From: Hydnum rufescens UP504
Lineage: Eukaryota > Basidiomycota > Agaricomycetes > Cantharellales > Hydnaceae
Length of the DNA: 64,000 nucleotides
Reading direction: 5' to 3'
Assembly: GCA_014904985.1 (NCBI GenBank)
Contig: MU128975.1
Location: forward strand, 124,001 to 188,000
The notes beneath the pieces were generated by a model. It was not told the origin of the DNA. It saw nothing but the letters and a program-made list of their open reading frames with translations, and searched no databases. Both the position numbers and the translations under genes were made by a program. Shown piece after piece: positions 48,138 to 60,379 of this stretch. The first letter of the stretch is position 1; each line of letters opens with the position of its first letter.

Positions 48138-48577
48138 AGTGAGATCCGCACTGTCGGTTGGTGTACGTACACTGAACGAGGTCGACGACGATGTAGAAGA
48201 GTTGCCGGATCCATAGGAACACCATGGACTGACGGTTCCACGAGCGTTTCCTTAGGCTTGGGCTTGTCCCTACGTTGAAAGAAAGAGGATGCGAAACGCA
48301 GCATCACTGAAGATATCCGTGAGCATGCAACCTGCACTTATTTATCTTCGTAGATTAGAAGCGCAAGAGAGTTGCAACCGAGGGAGACCCGAGCAGCGCC
48401 TGATCTCACGTTGCTCAAGGCGGTCCAGCACTGGTACCAACAGCGCAGAGTTATGGTAGAATGAACGTGCTAGCGGTTACAATATCGGCAGACTCCATAT
48501 ATTGTAAATTGTAACTAACTGAGACTTTAGCGTAATGCAGTGCTATATGTAAAACTCCCACGACGACAATCCAGCGG

Positions 48578-49249
48578 TCAGCCTAACCCACCCCATGGAC
48601 CCCGTATTCTCCTCGCCAACTGCATATCTCGTTGCATGATCGTTACGCGTTTCGCATGAATTGCACACAAGTTTCTGGGCCCAGCAAGATCATGCACAAT
48701 GCCGAGGAATGATCCGAAACAAGCACTCACGCATCCTCGAATAGGTGGACCATATATGCTTCAGTAGCTTCCTGTAGTGCCAACAGCGCTGAGCTCTGCC
48801 ACCGTAACCCAACAGTGTCTTCCGAATAGTCTGTCGACATTTCTAATGCGACTTCGCGAACCTGAAGTGCATTCAGGAGGATTCTCAGCCACAATCGTAT
48901 AATACAACACACGACTCACCAAACGAGAGAATGGAAGTTTAGCTATCAGTAGGTCGGTACTTTTCTGATACTTGCGAATTTCTCGCAAGGCCACTGTCCC
49001 TGGACGAAATCTCTTCTTCTTCGCCGCTACTGAAAGATGATGTGAGTTCCCACTGTAGTAAAAGAAACTATGATACAGACTCGGAGTCGGATCCCCTGCA
49101 CCCGGAAGACGCTTTCCAGCCACATTCTTATGTGGGGTTTTGCCGCCTCCGGTGCTCTTGCGCGCAGTAGCCTTCTTAACAGGACTCCTGCCGCTGCCAC
49201 TGCGACCTTGTACTCCCGCAGATTTTCTAGTCGCCGTTGCTGTGGCCAT
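48578..49249 (-). CDS. CENP-A: Centromeric histone H3 variant (CENP-A/Cse4)
   Basis: Histone H3 variant that replaces H3 in centromeric nucleosomes and marks the kinetochore site. Four exons (49081-49249, 48920-49029, 48731-48861, 48578-48674) join in phase to 168 residues. The tail keeps [14 protein letters not shown] but is otherwise unlike H3. The fold contains [19 protein letters not shown] and [19 protein letters not shown], then a loop 1 longer than in H3 ([20 protein letters not shown]), [19 protein letters not shown] and [17 protein letters not shown]. The enlarged loop 1 (CATD region), the Trp in place of H3 Phe (RWQSS) and the divergent tail separate it from canonical H3. Its start codon is 98 bp from that of the divergent Gfd2-like gene. 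Confidence 0.93.
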
Positions 49250-49347
49250 ACAATTTCAAGGCCGCAACGGGAGTGTTGAAGCGAATTGCTTCCGCTCGGT
49301 GATCGCCGACACGCGCCTGCCGACTTCCAACACGTTTCTTATCGATT
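49250..49347. promoter_or_regulatory. 98-bp shared intergenic region between CENP-A and the Gfd2-like gene
   Basis: The two start codons face away from each other with 98 bp between, so both promoters and both 5' leaders must overlap or extend into coding sequence. No TATA box is visible. CENP-A expression is normally cell-cycle controlled; whether the partner follows is unknown. Confidence 0.6.
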
Positions 49348-51021
49348 ATGCCTTCCAAAGCAACGACCACGGGCTATTATCGCTACACGGACATAGTCAG
49401 ATAGCTTCCCTTATTCCATTTCCTTATGAAAGACTCTGAAACTCTAGAGTTCATCAGGTCTACGAATGGTTTGCGCTGCACCCCGATCCTCACTAAATCA
49501 ATTCTGACATTTCTCCAGGCATCTTGTCTTGGACGATCAGAACGCTATAAGTGCCCTGAAGGGATTTATTCACCCTAATAGTCTAACTCATCCGGATCAT
49601 CCATTGCGCAAGCCACGTACTCCTGGCATCGATCTTTGGATGGGTGAGGATGAATCTGAGAATCGTATCGATCATACCGGAGCTTATCCTGGCCTCAGGA
49701 ACTCTCACGAATGGAGAGTCTCGTCTGATGTTTTCATCTGCTCAAATCGAGTACATTCGATATTATCTGAAAGCCGTGGGCCTTGTCGACAAACTTATCC
49801 CGATTCCATCCTCCAATTATCTTCTCACCTCTGCCTCTCTGAGGAATGTTTCCCCTGTCTACTATGATTCAGCAACTGCTCTCAGAAACGCACTAAAGAA
49901 CATAACGAAAAATAACAGGAAGCTCAAAGGAGCCGATCCCCAGCTCAGTAATCTCCGCAACATCTTCGAACGCGTGAGGGCTGCTTGGGCCATGAACACT
50001 GGCGTTTGGATCGCCGTGGACTTTGAAGGATGGGAAATGAAAAATGACGACATCACCGAGTTTGGATACAGCCTAATCCGTTTCGAGGATGGCAAGACTG
50101 TCGAAGAAGAAGGCCATTGGACGGTGAAGGAAATGGCTTCCACACATAATGTACGTCATGGGTGAAAGTGTCATAAATGTGTCTCACACTTGGAATTCGA
50201 TTTAGTTCAAGTATTTGCCAGATAATCGAGAAGTGAGCCCCTTCCTTAGAGTACGTCCTAAAAGGCAGGCGATTAATCCATTGTTTTAGCACTATCACTT
50301 TGGGCAATCCATTGAGAAGCCGCTCAAGACGCTTACGAGACACGTCCAAGAGCTTATCGCGAAGTGCAACGAGCCTGGTCCCCTCTTCTTGGTTTTTCAC
50401 GATGCTCATGGGGATATCAAGTCATCTACTTCCCTCCGGAATGCCCGATTGCATGACTAACCAAAGTTTGTTACATATAGATACCTCAAACAATTGAAAG
50501 TCCCAGAAGCGGACGTGGCCACCCGATTACTTCCCGATGTTCCACCAACGGAAGGCATCTTCGTCATCGATACCGCAGATTTGTTCTCGGGGCTTGAGGG
50601 CCACAGTGGAACACGGCGCGGCCTGGATCGAATGTGTAGGCTATTGAAAATGCAGAATTTGGAGCACATGCATAATGGTGGGAACGACGCACATGTAAGC
50701 CCATTTCGTGCCCACTTTTTTTTTTGTGGGGGAAGACGTCTATTTTACATACGATTGGCCATGATTTCCGCGCAGTGGACCCTGGCTGCCATGCGGTCCA
50801 TGGCAAGCGGACCTCCTCTGGATCTCCAACGAGAAGAACGTTGGCCAAGCCAAACAGAGCCCAACTTGTTAGGCGGCACCAGTGTCAAAGTTAAGCGTCA
50901 AGCCTACGAACTGGACTCGGACTACGATGATATGGAGGGCGTCTTTGGTCCATTCACCGGGGAAGCCGATCCTGAGCCAGAGCCAGAGCCAGAACCAGAG
51001 CCAGGACAACAACCTTCCTAA
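49348..51021 (+). CDS. Gfd2/YDR514C-like RNase H-fold exonuclease
   Basis: Member of the fungal Gfd2/YDR514C-like family (DEDD exonuclease fold, related to QIP), presumed to act on nucleic acid. Eight exons (49348-49395, 49458-49468, 49519-49643, 49699-50150, 50206-50232, 50290-50420, 50481-50694, 50776-51021) join cleanly in phase to 417 residues. The catalytic fold is visible as WIAVDFEGWEM (about 165), ITEFGYSLIRFEDGKTVEE, LFLVFHDAHGDIKYLKQL (about 258), EGIFVIDTADLFSGLEG (about 290) and the closing GNDAHWTLAAMRSMASGPPL (about 332), supplying the acidic residues and histidine. Exon 2 is only 11 nt and exon 5 only 27 nt. The first donor (GTCAGA) is weak, so the extreme N-terminus is less certain. 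The tail ends in Pro-Glu repeats. Confidence 0.85.
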
Positions 51022-52475
51022 GTCTCTCGAGTTCTCAGGACCACTGTACAGTCATTTACAACTCAATAGGCTACATATCGCTCAATGAACCACGCCTGAT
51101 CAGTACAATAAAGGATGCTTAGGCTAAGCAGGGTAACCCCCAATGAGATTGTCCATATATACAGTACAATGACACGAAGATGGGAAAGACGACAGCGCCA
51201 TGTCCGCTATGGTTTCTGAGCTTGATGCCGATCTTTGTATTGGCGATAGGGAGCTGGTGTCGTGTCTACGACGCACACGTACTCTGCAAGCTATAGCTAG
51301 CGCTTAGTTTGTCGACCCAGTCGGTGAGTACCAGAAACCATCTCAAGAAATGTGGATGACAGCGACAAACGTGAGCACGGAAGTAACATAACTTCTAAAT
51401 TGGGTGCGTCAATATTGCTTCTCCGGAGCTGTGGATAGTAGAGAAGAATCAACAGACAAATATGTGGTCTATTGACTGGTGAAAGATGAGGTGGAATTCG
51501 TAATTTTACTCACCAACGTCATTAATATTTTGAGTTGATGATGCACAAAAATACACGATGATCTCCGTCTTGGACGGGCCTCTATAGCCACGTAATCATG
51601 AGTCAGGTACGGATGTACGAAACGGATCTTCCCAGGTATCTTGGAGTCGCGGGTAATCGACGTATCACCCTCTGAAATTGCTCGTGGCCAACTCTAAAAA
51701 GTGGCTATAATGCAAGACAAAGAATTATTGGAAACGGTAAATAAGTTACCCAACATGCATAGGGAAGCAGGAGAGTGAGTCGATATGAAATTGCAGATGG
51801 AATTCTGCAAAGACAGCAAAATAGAGTTGATACGAAGAATATCAGGTATTTGATGTCGAGGGTGATACAGCGCTTCAGTAATATATGTGGTACTGTAGCA
51901 TACCCAGAGCTACAGGTCAGAAATGGGACTATAGGGTACAGGCTGAGGCATTCGAAATTCAAATAGACCAACAAACCGGGACGTTGCCAATTGCCAGCAC
52001 CCTTCTGCTTTATTCCTCCACCTTCCCGTTCAAGAACAAGTCGCGAGATTCAGTCAACCCCAGACGCTGGAAGCCCAAGGAACTAAGCCTTGACCAAGAA
52101 AAAGTGGGAGCCCTTAGACTTGCACCTGTGCCGCGGGCATCGCCTGGGCGAGACCTGAAGTGCAGTGCGTCCCCACTTCCTGTTTTGAGCAGCAATCCAT
52201 TCCCTTTAGCAGCATCTTTAGCGCAAACAGTCAAGGACCAATGTCTCTTCAAAGCAAGTGAGTTCTTCACTGGTCGCTTAGAGCGGAAGAAGCCGGGAAG
52301 CAATATATTTCAAGCGCTTAACCCTGGGCCCGTCGGCCCGCCCAACAGTACTCTCCATTTTAGGAGCCGTATTTTGGCCAGCTTTCACTAGCACAACTCG
52401 AAAATTAGCAATATCGAGCCTGAATATATACAATACAGCCGCGGTTCGCAGTCTGTTGGGTTAGAATCGCCCTCA
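51022..52475. other. Intergenic between convergent genes, with an unexplained open segment
   Basis: AT-rich sequence runs to about 51990, followed by a GC-richer patch (52010-52390) that is open on both strands: plus 51885-52391 (168 codons) and minus 52010-52303 (97 codons). Neither peptide has a family I recognise, and no splice signals point to a gene. It may be an inserted fragment. Confidence 0.4.
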
Positions 52476-55400
52476 CTAACCGCCATCACCGTCCTTGACC
52501 GTAGTACTACTGAGCTGAGGCTGAGGCACGGGGGATGTCAATGAGGGAGAAGGCGACGGATTTGAACCATTCCCAGAGGATTTCCCACCCCCACCGAGCG
52601 CTAACCCACTCTTCAGCGAGAGCTTGATTTTCTTCCCTCCAGTCGGCTTATCTGGTGTTGATGTAGTGTCTGTTTCAAGTGGCAAGGGATCTGTCCTGAT
52701 TTTTTCATCCATCTCTACGGGCTCCTTTCCTTTTCCCTTCGTAGCCACTGAAGATGGTGATGAGACGGCCTCCGCAGTGCTACGTCGTTTGACGCCGTTA
52801 TTGCCTTTCGCACCAGAAAGTAAGGACAACATCATCTCATCATCATCATCATCGTCCCCGCGCCGACGTTTTAACGGGGGGACAGAAGGGGTGCGCTCAA
52901 CTGGCGGTGAAGCAGCAACACTAGGAGTAGGAAGAATCCGCTCGTTCGAATCGAACACAGAGAACGACCCAGCTCGCGGCCGCTTCGGTGTGGGCGAGAC
53001 GGTCCTCCCTGGACTGGACGAGGATGAAGAGGCCCCCCCTGAAAGGAGCCGAGATTCAGCATGCATGGATTCTGTGCGCGTCAACCTCCGATCCGGACTG
53101 GCAGCACGCTGGCCTGCTGGCCCACCACGGGTTGGGGTAAATTTTAATGAGACTTCCTGAGATGCAATAGAAGGTGGGGAGGCAGGAGGAGTTATAGACG
53201 TGGAGTCCTCTTCCGGTTGCGACGGCCCAAGTCCACCCAAATCGTCGTCGTTATCGTCATAATCCACCAGCGAGAGACGTACGGGATACGGCTGCGGCAT
53301 GACGATGGGTGAAGTCGACACACCTGTCTTCGAAGTTGAGAGGGCTGGGTGCGTGTTCGCCGTGATCTTCAACTCGTGAGAAACGCTTCCGTGCTTTGCA
53401 TTGCGTGGAGTGCTCGCGAGCAGCCGCGGCCTCGTGACAGGATTATCCCGGGCACCCGCGGCACTAGGCATCCCACCGCGGGCAGATCCAGCGTTCCCTC
53501 GTTTCCGCTTGAGATTTTGTGCGGCATGCTGAGCCCTCGTCCAGGCAACAGGTGAAATCGGTGTAGAGGGAGGTGGAGATGAAGAAGAGGCGGAAACCAC
53601 TTCTTCTTCTTCATCGGTGTTGAAGTAGGATTCTTCTTCTGCTTCCATGGAAGTGCCTTGGCCCCAGCGACGCAATGCAGAGATATCTTTAGTCTCGGTG
53701 GATGCATTCGCATCGCTCTTCGGTGGGGGAGCGGTTATCTGTTCCCACCGGTTAATGAATGCCTTGAATCGAGGTCCTACAACTTCTCGCTCAGCGAGCG
53801 CGCGGACTCGCGTCCCATGGACTTCCATGATATGCGTCATTGCGAGTCGTACAGTATCCTGAACAAATGATATAATACACAATGGTTCGAGGAGCGTGTG
53901 AAATACCATGTGGGGACATACGGACCTTGCGGATATGTTCAAAAAACTCCTGGCATGACCCAGTGATCAGGTTGTCTCGCGCAGCCTCACGCTCAGTGAG
54001 TTCGAGAATCGCATCAAACACATCGTGCTTGATGAGATGGCGGATGATGAACTGGTTGTTAAGGCGTATACATACACGAAAATATCTTAATGCGGCTGAG
54101 TTATGCATGGTGATGGTCAGACTAGGGAGAGAATGTCGTGAAGTCTCAAACAACTCACCTAACCGCATGTGCTTCTCCCTCATTCGAAGGAGGGAAGCGA
54201 TTCGGGGCGAAATGTTAGCTGATAAGACAAAGTACTGACTCCGATGGGAGTGTTGGACGAGGAAGGTGCACAAAAGATCGCACAGGTACAGGAACAGCGA
54301 GGCTTGCTCGCGACTAACTTTCAACACAGTACCTGTGAATGGTCGCGTGTCGAAAACTATTGAGCATAGGATTAGGAAATCTCGAGTCAAAAGGACTTAC
54401 TGGGGAGACTCTTCCACTCTGGTACATCTAGGAGGGATTTGAAAAATATACTGATGCAAGCGGATTCGTAGAAAATGGGGAAAAAGTGTTCATTAATGGG
54501 GTCTTCGCGCGGCTTCACGATTGACCCGTTCTTCTGCATAAGGCGTTAAGTCAGGTGTGATAAGAAAAAGACTTGCTTGTAGTAGCATATTACGAACTTC
54601 ACCGGCAGCAGCGCCATGAAACTCTATATTTGGCTGTTCGAGAAGCATCCTGAGGGAATCGCCTATTTGATTTCGAAAGGGGACGTCCTTGGTCCCACCC
54701 AATCGATCCATGAGCGCCTTCAGAAGATTTACAGGCTCGTCTTTATCCTGCTCCTTCTCCTTGGCGATAGGAAGTCTGGGGGGTAAAAGGCCAATTGCAG
54801 CACGTCGCAATTCATTCTCCGGCCCTCGTGCCTTCAACAGGTCGTTCTGTCGTACGATGTGCGATCGTACACCAGCCACATGATGATCCACCACGACAAT
54901 CAAGACTTCCGCAGCTATGTCCAGGAGAGGCGACGTGTCGGAAGAAGACATCGAAGCGCCAGTTTGGGGACCATTCAACATGAGAGCGTCGCCACCTGTA
55001 CCATGGCAGGGAGCCCTTAGAGCCCATTCGATGGCATACAGCACTCCTCGCTCCACGAGCGTCCGATAAAGTGCGAGACGGGTGGGAATCTGTACATTTT
55101 TTCCCATCAAGCACAGCTGATGCACGAAACGAATGGCGTCGGCCTTCGAATTGGCACGGGATGTGTTGGAATTGGCGTGGGTGGTGGGGAGGGATGGGGA
55201 TGTTGATGAAGGGTTCGTAGATGATGAGGGCGGCGGCGAGGGGGCTTGTTCACGTTGTCTCCCATTGCTAAGGCTAATGGTGTTGAACATATTCGGGTTG
55301 CTGGGCGGGGGCGGCTTGGGTGCTGGTGGATTTGTCAACGGGATTGGTCCAGCGCCGAATCCCGAGCCTTCTGAAGGAGTGAACGGCCGCAAAAGATCTG

Positions 55401-57033
55401 CCAGGAAAGTGGCATCTTGGGTGATGTGGTTGATGATGTCGATCTGATTAAAAATGATGAAGGAGTTAAGCACATTGAAGGTCGAGTCATCCAATACACG
55501 CGCGAGGACGACGTCTTTAAGATATTGCAGCCGGTAGGTCTGGTGAATCTTCCGCTGCACTGTATCATCTTTAATTTCGATGACTTGCATGAACTGTGAC
55601 GAGTTCTTGATGAAGTCCCGATACGAGGCTTTATATGTTGGGAATTCGGGGTCATCTAAAAAAGCGAATGAGGCACATTTTTACATGTGGTCCTGAAGCT
55701 ACGCACATTCCAGGATGCCAACCACGCCAAGGAAGACGTCCTCGTGTAGAATATAATCGAAGATGCCATGGTCGTTCATGGACACTATTGATAATCAGTT
55801 CAGTCCAAATCCGAGGGCTCAGGTGGGAACTACGCACGAATAGTGTGCATAATACTATATAAGGCATGCAAATCTGTCAAGCTCTCCAAATCCTCGGCCT
55901 GCTCCATCACATCAATCAATGATTTGATGTAGTCCTGCGTAGTCTGTGCATTAGTACTTGCCGAAGCTATGGAAAGAAAAACTCACTTCGTTTAAAATAT
56001 ATTCACATATGCGCTCACGACCATGCAGTGTCTTGGCGATGACCTTGATAGCTGCTTCAAGGTCTCCTATAATGCCAAGAGCAGGTTCAGGAAGACGGCC
56101 AGAAGCAACGATGGATGCTACAGTGAGGCGAGAGTGCGAGCTTCCAGAACCAGAGGCCAGAGGAGACAAACTCGAGTCATCGCCATCTTGAATCCCAGAT
56201 GTCGTTAGTCGAACCCGCAAGGTGGAAGCATATTGGAGGCACTCAACTCTTGCCGCGAAAGTGGCGCTGGACTTCGAGGATAAAGTCCCATATCTCAGCA
56301 CAGCCTTCCATGTCCTGAAAGCTAAGGGCATAATCTGTGCCATCCGGCTCGGTCCACACGATCAAGGTTTCTGTAAGCAAGCGAAGAGGGTTTTCGTGCG
56401 ATGAATGCAGTAGATGTCAGGAGAAAAATTCCAGGCGGACATTCTGCCACTCAGATCTTACCCTGCTGGCGTTGATAGACATCAGAACCGCGGACTTGCG
56501 ATCGGAGGATCTCAAGGTCTCCTATTTCGCTTTTGGCCACGATTGCGGCCTGGTCAAGCTCCTCGTCGTACACGCCACTGCACAGAGCAGTGCCCCGATC
56601 TGTCCACTGGGTTCCGACGAGTTCATAAACCTATCACGTGAGTGTCAGGGTTGTGTTTTGGGTGCAAATAACTTGGGAGACGCGCCTTAACGCGCCGCAT
56701 GTCGGCCATCCAGTCTTCCGGAGACCATTCTGGCTCAGTATCAGAGCTCGAGCCACTTACACCATTTTCTTGTGCATTTGAGCCATGATGGTCATGGGAG
56801 GTTGAGGGATCGTCATCGATATCCATGTCATCTGAGGGAATGTCTGGGAGAGTAGCATCAGGTACGTGGATGGGTCGAAGAGGCACAGCAGACGGGCTAA
56901 GGCCTAAGTCTTGAGGTGGGAATGTGGATTGTTCGTCTTTATCCACGTTGGAACCTTGCTTTGGCGAGCCGGGTGGAGTTGGGCTGACTCGAGGGGAGGA
57001 CACAGGGGTTGGGGGCGGAGAATGATTTGGCAT
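52476..57033 (-). CDS. PSY2: Protein phosphatase 4 regulatory subunit 3 (PSY2/SMEK), one frameshift
   Basis: Regulatory subunit that targets PP4 to DNA-repair and other substrates. Ten exons: 56686-57033, 56462-56630, 56248-56370, 55987-56186, 55838-55943, 55707-55784, 54401-55655, 54159-54356, 53926-54095 and 52476-53858, about 1,342 residues. A Pro/Ser-rich leader precedes the PH/EVH1-like domain (RRVKVYELVGTQW ... TLIVWTEPDGTDYALSFQD, EIWDFILEVQ). The SMK-1/armadillo region follows: DPEFPTYKASYRDFI, RFVHQLCLMGKNVQIPTRLA, RTLVERGVLYAIEWAL, EDPINEHFFPIFYES, HRSQYFVLSANI, CQEFFEHIRK. One extra base in CGCGCGG near 54509 breaks the frame just before EDPINEHFF; all other junctions are in phase. 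The 460-residue Ser/Pro-rich last exon is long for the family and ends in LKSG and Gly/Ser runs. Confidence 0.92.
56631..56685 (-). other. First PSY2 intron: GC donor or alternative GT donor 6 nt upstream
   Basis: Cutting at AAG|GCGCGT keeps RRVKVYEL, the conserved start of this domain. Cutting six bases earlier at CGC|GTTAAG also stays in frame but gives RRVYEL. Both end at GTGATAG|GTTTATG. Confidence 0.55.
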
Positions 57034-58065
57034 GCCGTGGGGATACTCCCGAGACTATATGTGCGTGGCAGTGCAGCCAACTTGCATGCGGGGGCAGTTG
57101 GAGTTTGCTGGCGGACCCGGAGAGATGAAAAACGCGCGACACACTTTGGCGTTGAGTCCGCGGCCCATCTCGGCATCCCCCGCAATTGAGTTCGCTCTCT
57201 ACCCTTCCCATCGGCTCCTCGAGATTGTTGTGTGATAAATAATGAGTCACTTCTGATCCATGTGAAAGTATTTCTGGGGACACGGACTGCCCTGACATGA
57301 AGTGATCTGTATCAGGACTCTTGATAGCTATAGCAAAACCTAGCGCAGAAAGTACTAGTGGCAAAAATACCGGATGGCTGCCTCCAAAAATGGGGGTGGG
57401 ACACCGGGCGGAGGGTGCCAGGTTGCTTTAGGGGGGCATAATTTCGAGGAAGAGCGTTCCAGGTACCAGAAGCGCTAAAAATGCTACAAGAATGCAAAAA
57501 ATTCAAAACATCCCAAGACTTGCTGGGAAGGTCGTTAGATGAGATTCAAATTTGTCTCGGAGGCTGAGAATCTGGCCGCTACAGTAAATTAAGGTTCCCA
57601 TCAAAATAAATCATGCTGGGCCCCTAAAAGACTCGGATACGATCATGTCTAACCCTAGCACCAGATCTTGGCATATGCTAGCCAATCTAAGCACCATGGC
57701 TCCAGCCCCCGATACTGCCTCGAACTTTGGGTGTGGATACTGTACCTTCTACATGGGAATGGTAAAATCGCAGTATTTATGAGGCGGAGTTGGCCGGCAA
57801 CAGAAAACAAAGCGTGGAACATGAATGCTCCTTGATCTCCCAGGTTGTCTGACCAATCCTTTGGCTCGACCAAATTCATCAAATCCTTCAAGCGATTATG
57901 TCGGGTTTGCGCCTAGAAACATGTGTGGCATTGTGCACTGGTCAGGAGCTCTAAACCAGTACATAATGCCAACTACGCACCACAGTAATTTACATATTCT
58001 CGCTGACTCCCCACTCGGGTATCCCCGGGTACCATTCCTCGTATCTACATCGTCCTTGAGTTGTA
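57034..58065. promoter_or_regulatory. Intergenic between divergent PSY2 and RCF2 genes
   Basis: One kilobase separates the two start codons. It carries both promoters. Small open frames (57312-57506, 57825-58079) lack motifs. No specific control site is claimed. Confidence 0.45.
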
Positions 58066-59100
58066 ATGAAGGTCGTTAAGCTTGTTCCTTTGAACCTCAC
58101 CCGTATGTTGAGGTACCATATCCATAGATCCTCACTAAAGAAGAAGCCGACGAGTCAGTAGTGTTCTAGCTTCCAATGGACTGTGTGCTTCATCTTTGGC
58201 CCAGACACTATAGGATCGTCCTTAGAGGTGGTCTAAAAGGCTTTGCGGCTAGTTCTGCTGTGACTGTTCCTTTGTCTGTCTACCTTCATCGTGCATGGCC
58301 AGTGTGTGGCCAATTTGAAATCATACACTTGCGTTCATTCTGACCAAGACCATGCCGTAGTATTATCGCGCTCTCCCTCTCTCTCTAAAGGCATTGGGAG
58401 TGATAACCATTACCATTCCTGCTTGTGTCGTGAAGGCTGAACTCGATGGAAACGCATGGGAACGTGCGCGATGGCGTGATGCCGGAAAAATGGAAATGGA
58501 ACAACTCGAACGATTGGAGCAGGAACGAGTTGCCCAGCTTAGTTCCAAAGAAAAAGTAATGAATTGGGCGGCGGAACGACGGTAAATTCCATCATCCACC
58601 CGTTTCCAGCTTCAATCCATAGTAAAGCCCCTGCTGGGAATATAGATATTCGATCGTGGGTGCCAGTTGGGCTCTCAGCATGGCCATCGCATTCGGCGTC
58701 GTCATGCGTAATCCGTGAGGATTCCATTCTCTAATGCCTCTATTAGCTTACTTAGTAGATTTACTCAAAGATATCAAACGTTCCCCCAGAAAATCGTCCA
58801 GGCGCGAATGTGGGCTCAGGGTCAGTCTTTCGTTGATCATTTGCGGTCCCTTTGGCAAACTTGATAGGTCGCGTAATTGTGTAGGTCTCACTGTCGGCGT
58901 CCTTGTTGCATCGGCCGGCCTTGCAACAACAGAATCACCGCGACACGCAAGGGTGGACCATTCATGGGCAGCGATCGTGCGTCTCTTTCTCTCCTTGCCT
59001 ATCTTTTGTCGCTTGGCGCGATGTTTTTTTGTTTGTTTTGCAGCTGGAAGAGCAAGCTCGAGAACGAGAAGCACGATCAGCCCAGAGTAACCCCAAATAG
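58066..59100 (+). CDS. RCF2: HIG1-domain mitochondrial protein, RCF2-like
   Basis: Inner-membrane factor of the RCF2 type that associates with respiratory complexes III/IV. Eight exons (58066-58071, 58128-58153, 58205-58301, 58361-58581, 58646-58714, 58771-58820, 58885-58976, 59044-59100) join in phase to 205 residues, close to yeast Rcf2 (224). The N-terminal half has two hydrophobic segments (GGLKGFAASSAVTVPLSVYL and LSLKALGVITITIPACV), then a charged helix (KMEMEQLERLEQERVAQLSS). The HIG1 domain starts at about residue 117: RRYSIVGASWALSMAIAFGV, MRNPYQTFPQKIVQARMWAQ and GLTVGVLVASAGLA, with the conserved QKIVQARMWAQG loop. The first coding exon is only ATGAAG. Its donor is GTCGTT, so the exact start is the least certain part. 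Confidence 0.88.
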
Positions 59101-60379
59101 ATTCGAGGCCTTTCCGTCGTGGCCCTGTCCCTTCCAATCTGTCGACAGAGTGCATCGTCGCTGCTTTCACGTTCCAATCCCCTTCTATTAAAATTGTTGC
59201 AATTGTGTGCAGTATCTTTCACTTCTGTATGAATTTTTGCGGCAATCAAACTCTTGAATGGCATTGTGCCATTGGTGGCAAGCATAGCCAAATCAAGTAC
59301 AAGTTGTCGCATTAGCCATTGACCAATCGCTCACCACGCATCGCTCGATCAAACTACAATATATGTGTTGGCCCGCACAACTTGCCCTTTTTCGTGAGAA
59401 TAAACACGTATAGGAGCTCATTCTTTGAACTCCCATTTCTCTGGCTAATTGAGAGGCGAAGTTTTAGTCCACAAAGACAATCGATCCATGTTCCTGAAAT
59501 TGGCCCTGGAAAGGATGCATAGATTGCTATAGCATGATGATAGCAATCATACAAGGACACGGCGGCAGGTGGAACGGGGCGAGCAGGCTGCAGGTGGACG
59601 AGGACATGGCCGTAGCAGCTCGGGGATCTCCGTCGAAGTGACGTGCTCAACGCTAGAACTCCATGCGGATCGCGCTCTTTCCGATGGGTGCCCCGATGCA
59701 GAGACAAGTCACTTGAGATTCCTGCGGCGTTCCCCAATGCCCCGTTGGCGATTATTGTTGTCAACCATAGCATCAAACTGTTGGACCACGGGAAGGTTGA
59801 GTTCTGAGGTACTCGAGGTCTCTCAAGTTACATTGCTCTCTTTTGTGACCTACTGCATCTTGGAAAGTCGGGTCAACTTTGGTGAATTGATCCTCCGCCT
59901 TTAGAATCATGTGCGGTCTGATTGTGCCAGTGCATTTCTGGCGGCTTATTTAAAGGGAGTTGTGCTGTGACAGGATTCCACGACTTCAAGCACCCCTTTC
60001 CTCTCTACAATTTTTCCTTTGTGGAGGGGCCTTAATTCCTTCACATTCAACAATGCAGGCTATTTCCTCAGTGACATTCTGTTATGTTCCTTATTTACTC
60101 CCAAGATTTTTTCCGTCTCCGGGTTCTTTCTGTCTTCGGCCTTGTGACCTGCCCATATTCCAATCCGCCCACGAACACCGCAAGCTCTGGCGGTGACGGA
60201 TGTGCTGACAGCTCGTCCGCTCTCATTGCGCTAGAGGACGTTATGAAATGGCATTGTTCCCTCCTGGTACATCCCGGACCTTCGGGACGTCAGCCATCCA
60301 GCACCTGCACGTGCCTTAGGTTCAAGGATTTTCGTTCTTTTCCTCGACTAACGTTCGACGTCTTGATGCCTCCCTTTCC
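59101..60379. other. Intergenic, no recognised gene
   Basis: The minus strand is open at 59354-59776 (140 codons) and the plus strand at 59569-59904 (111 codons). Both lack motifs and mutual support. Nothing else was seen. Confidence 0.4.
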
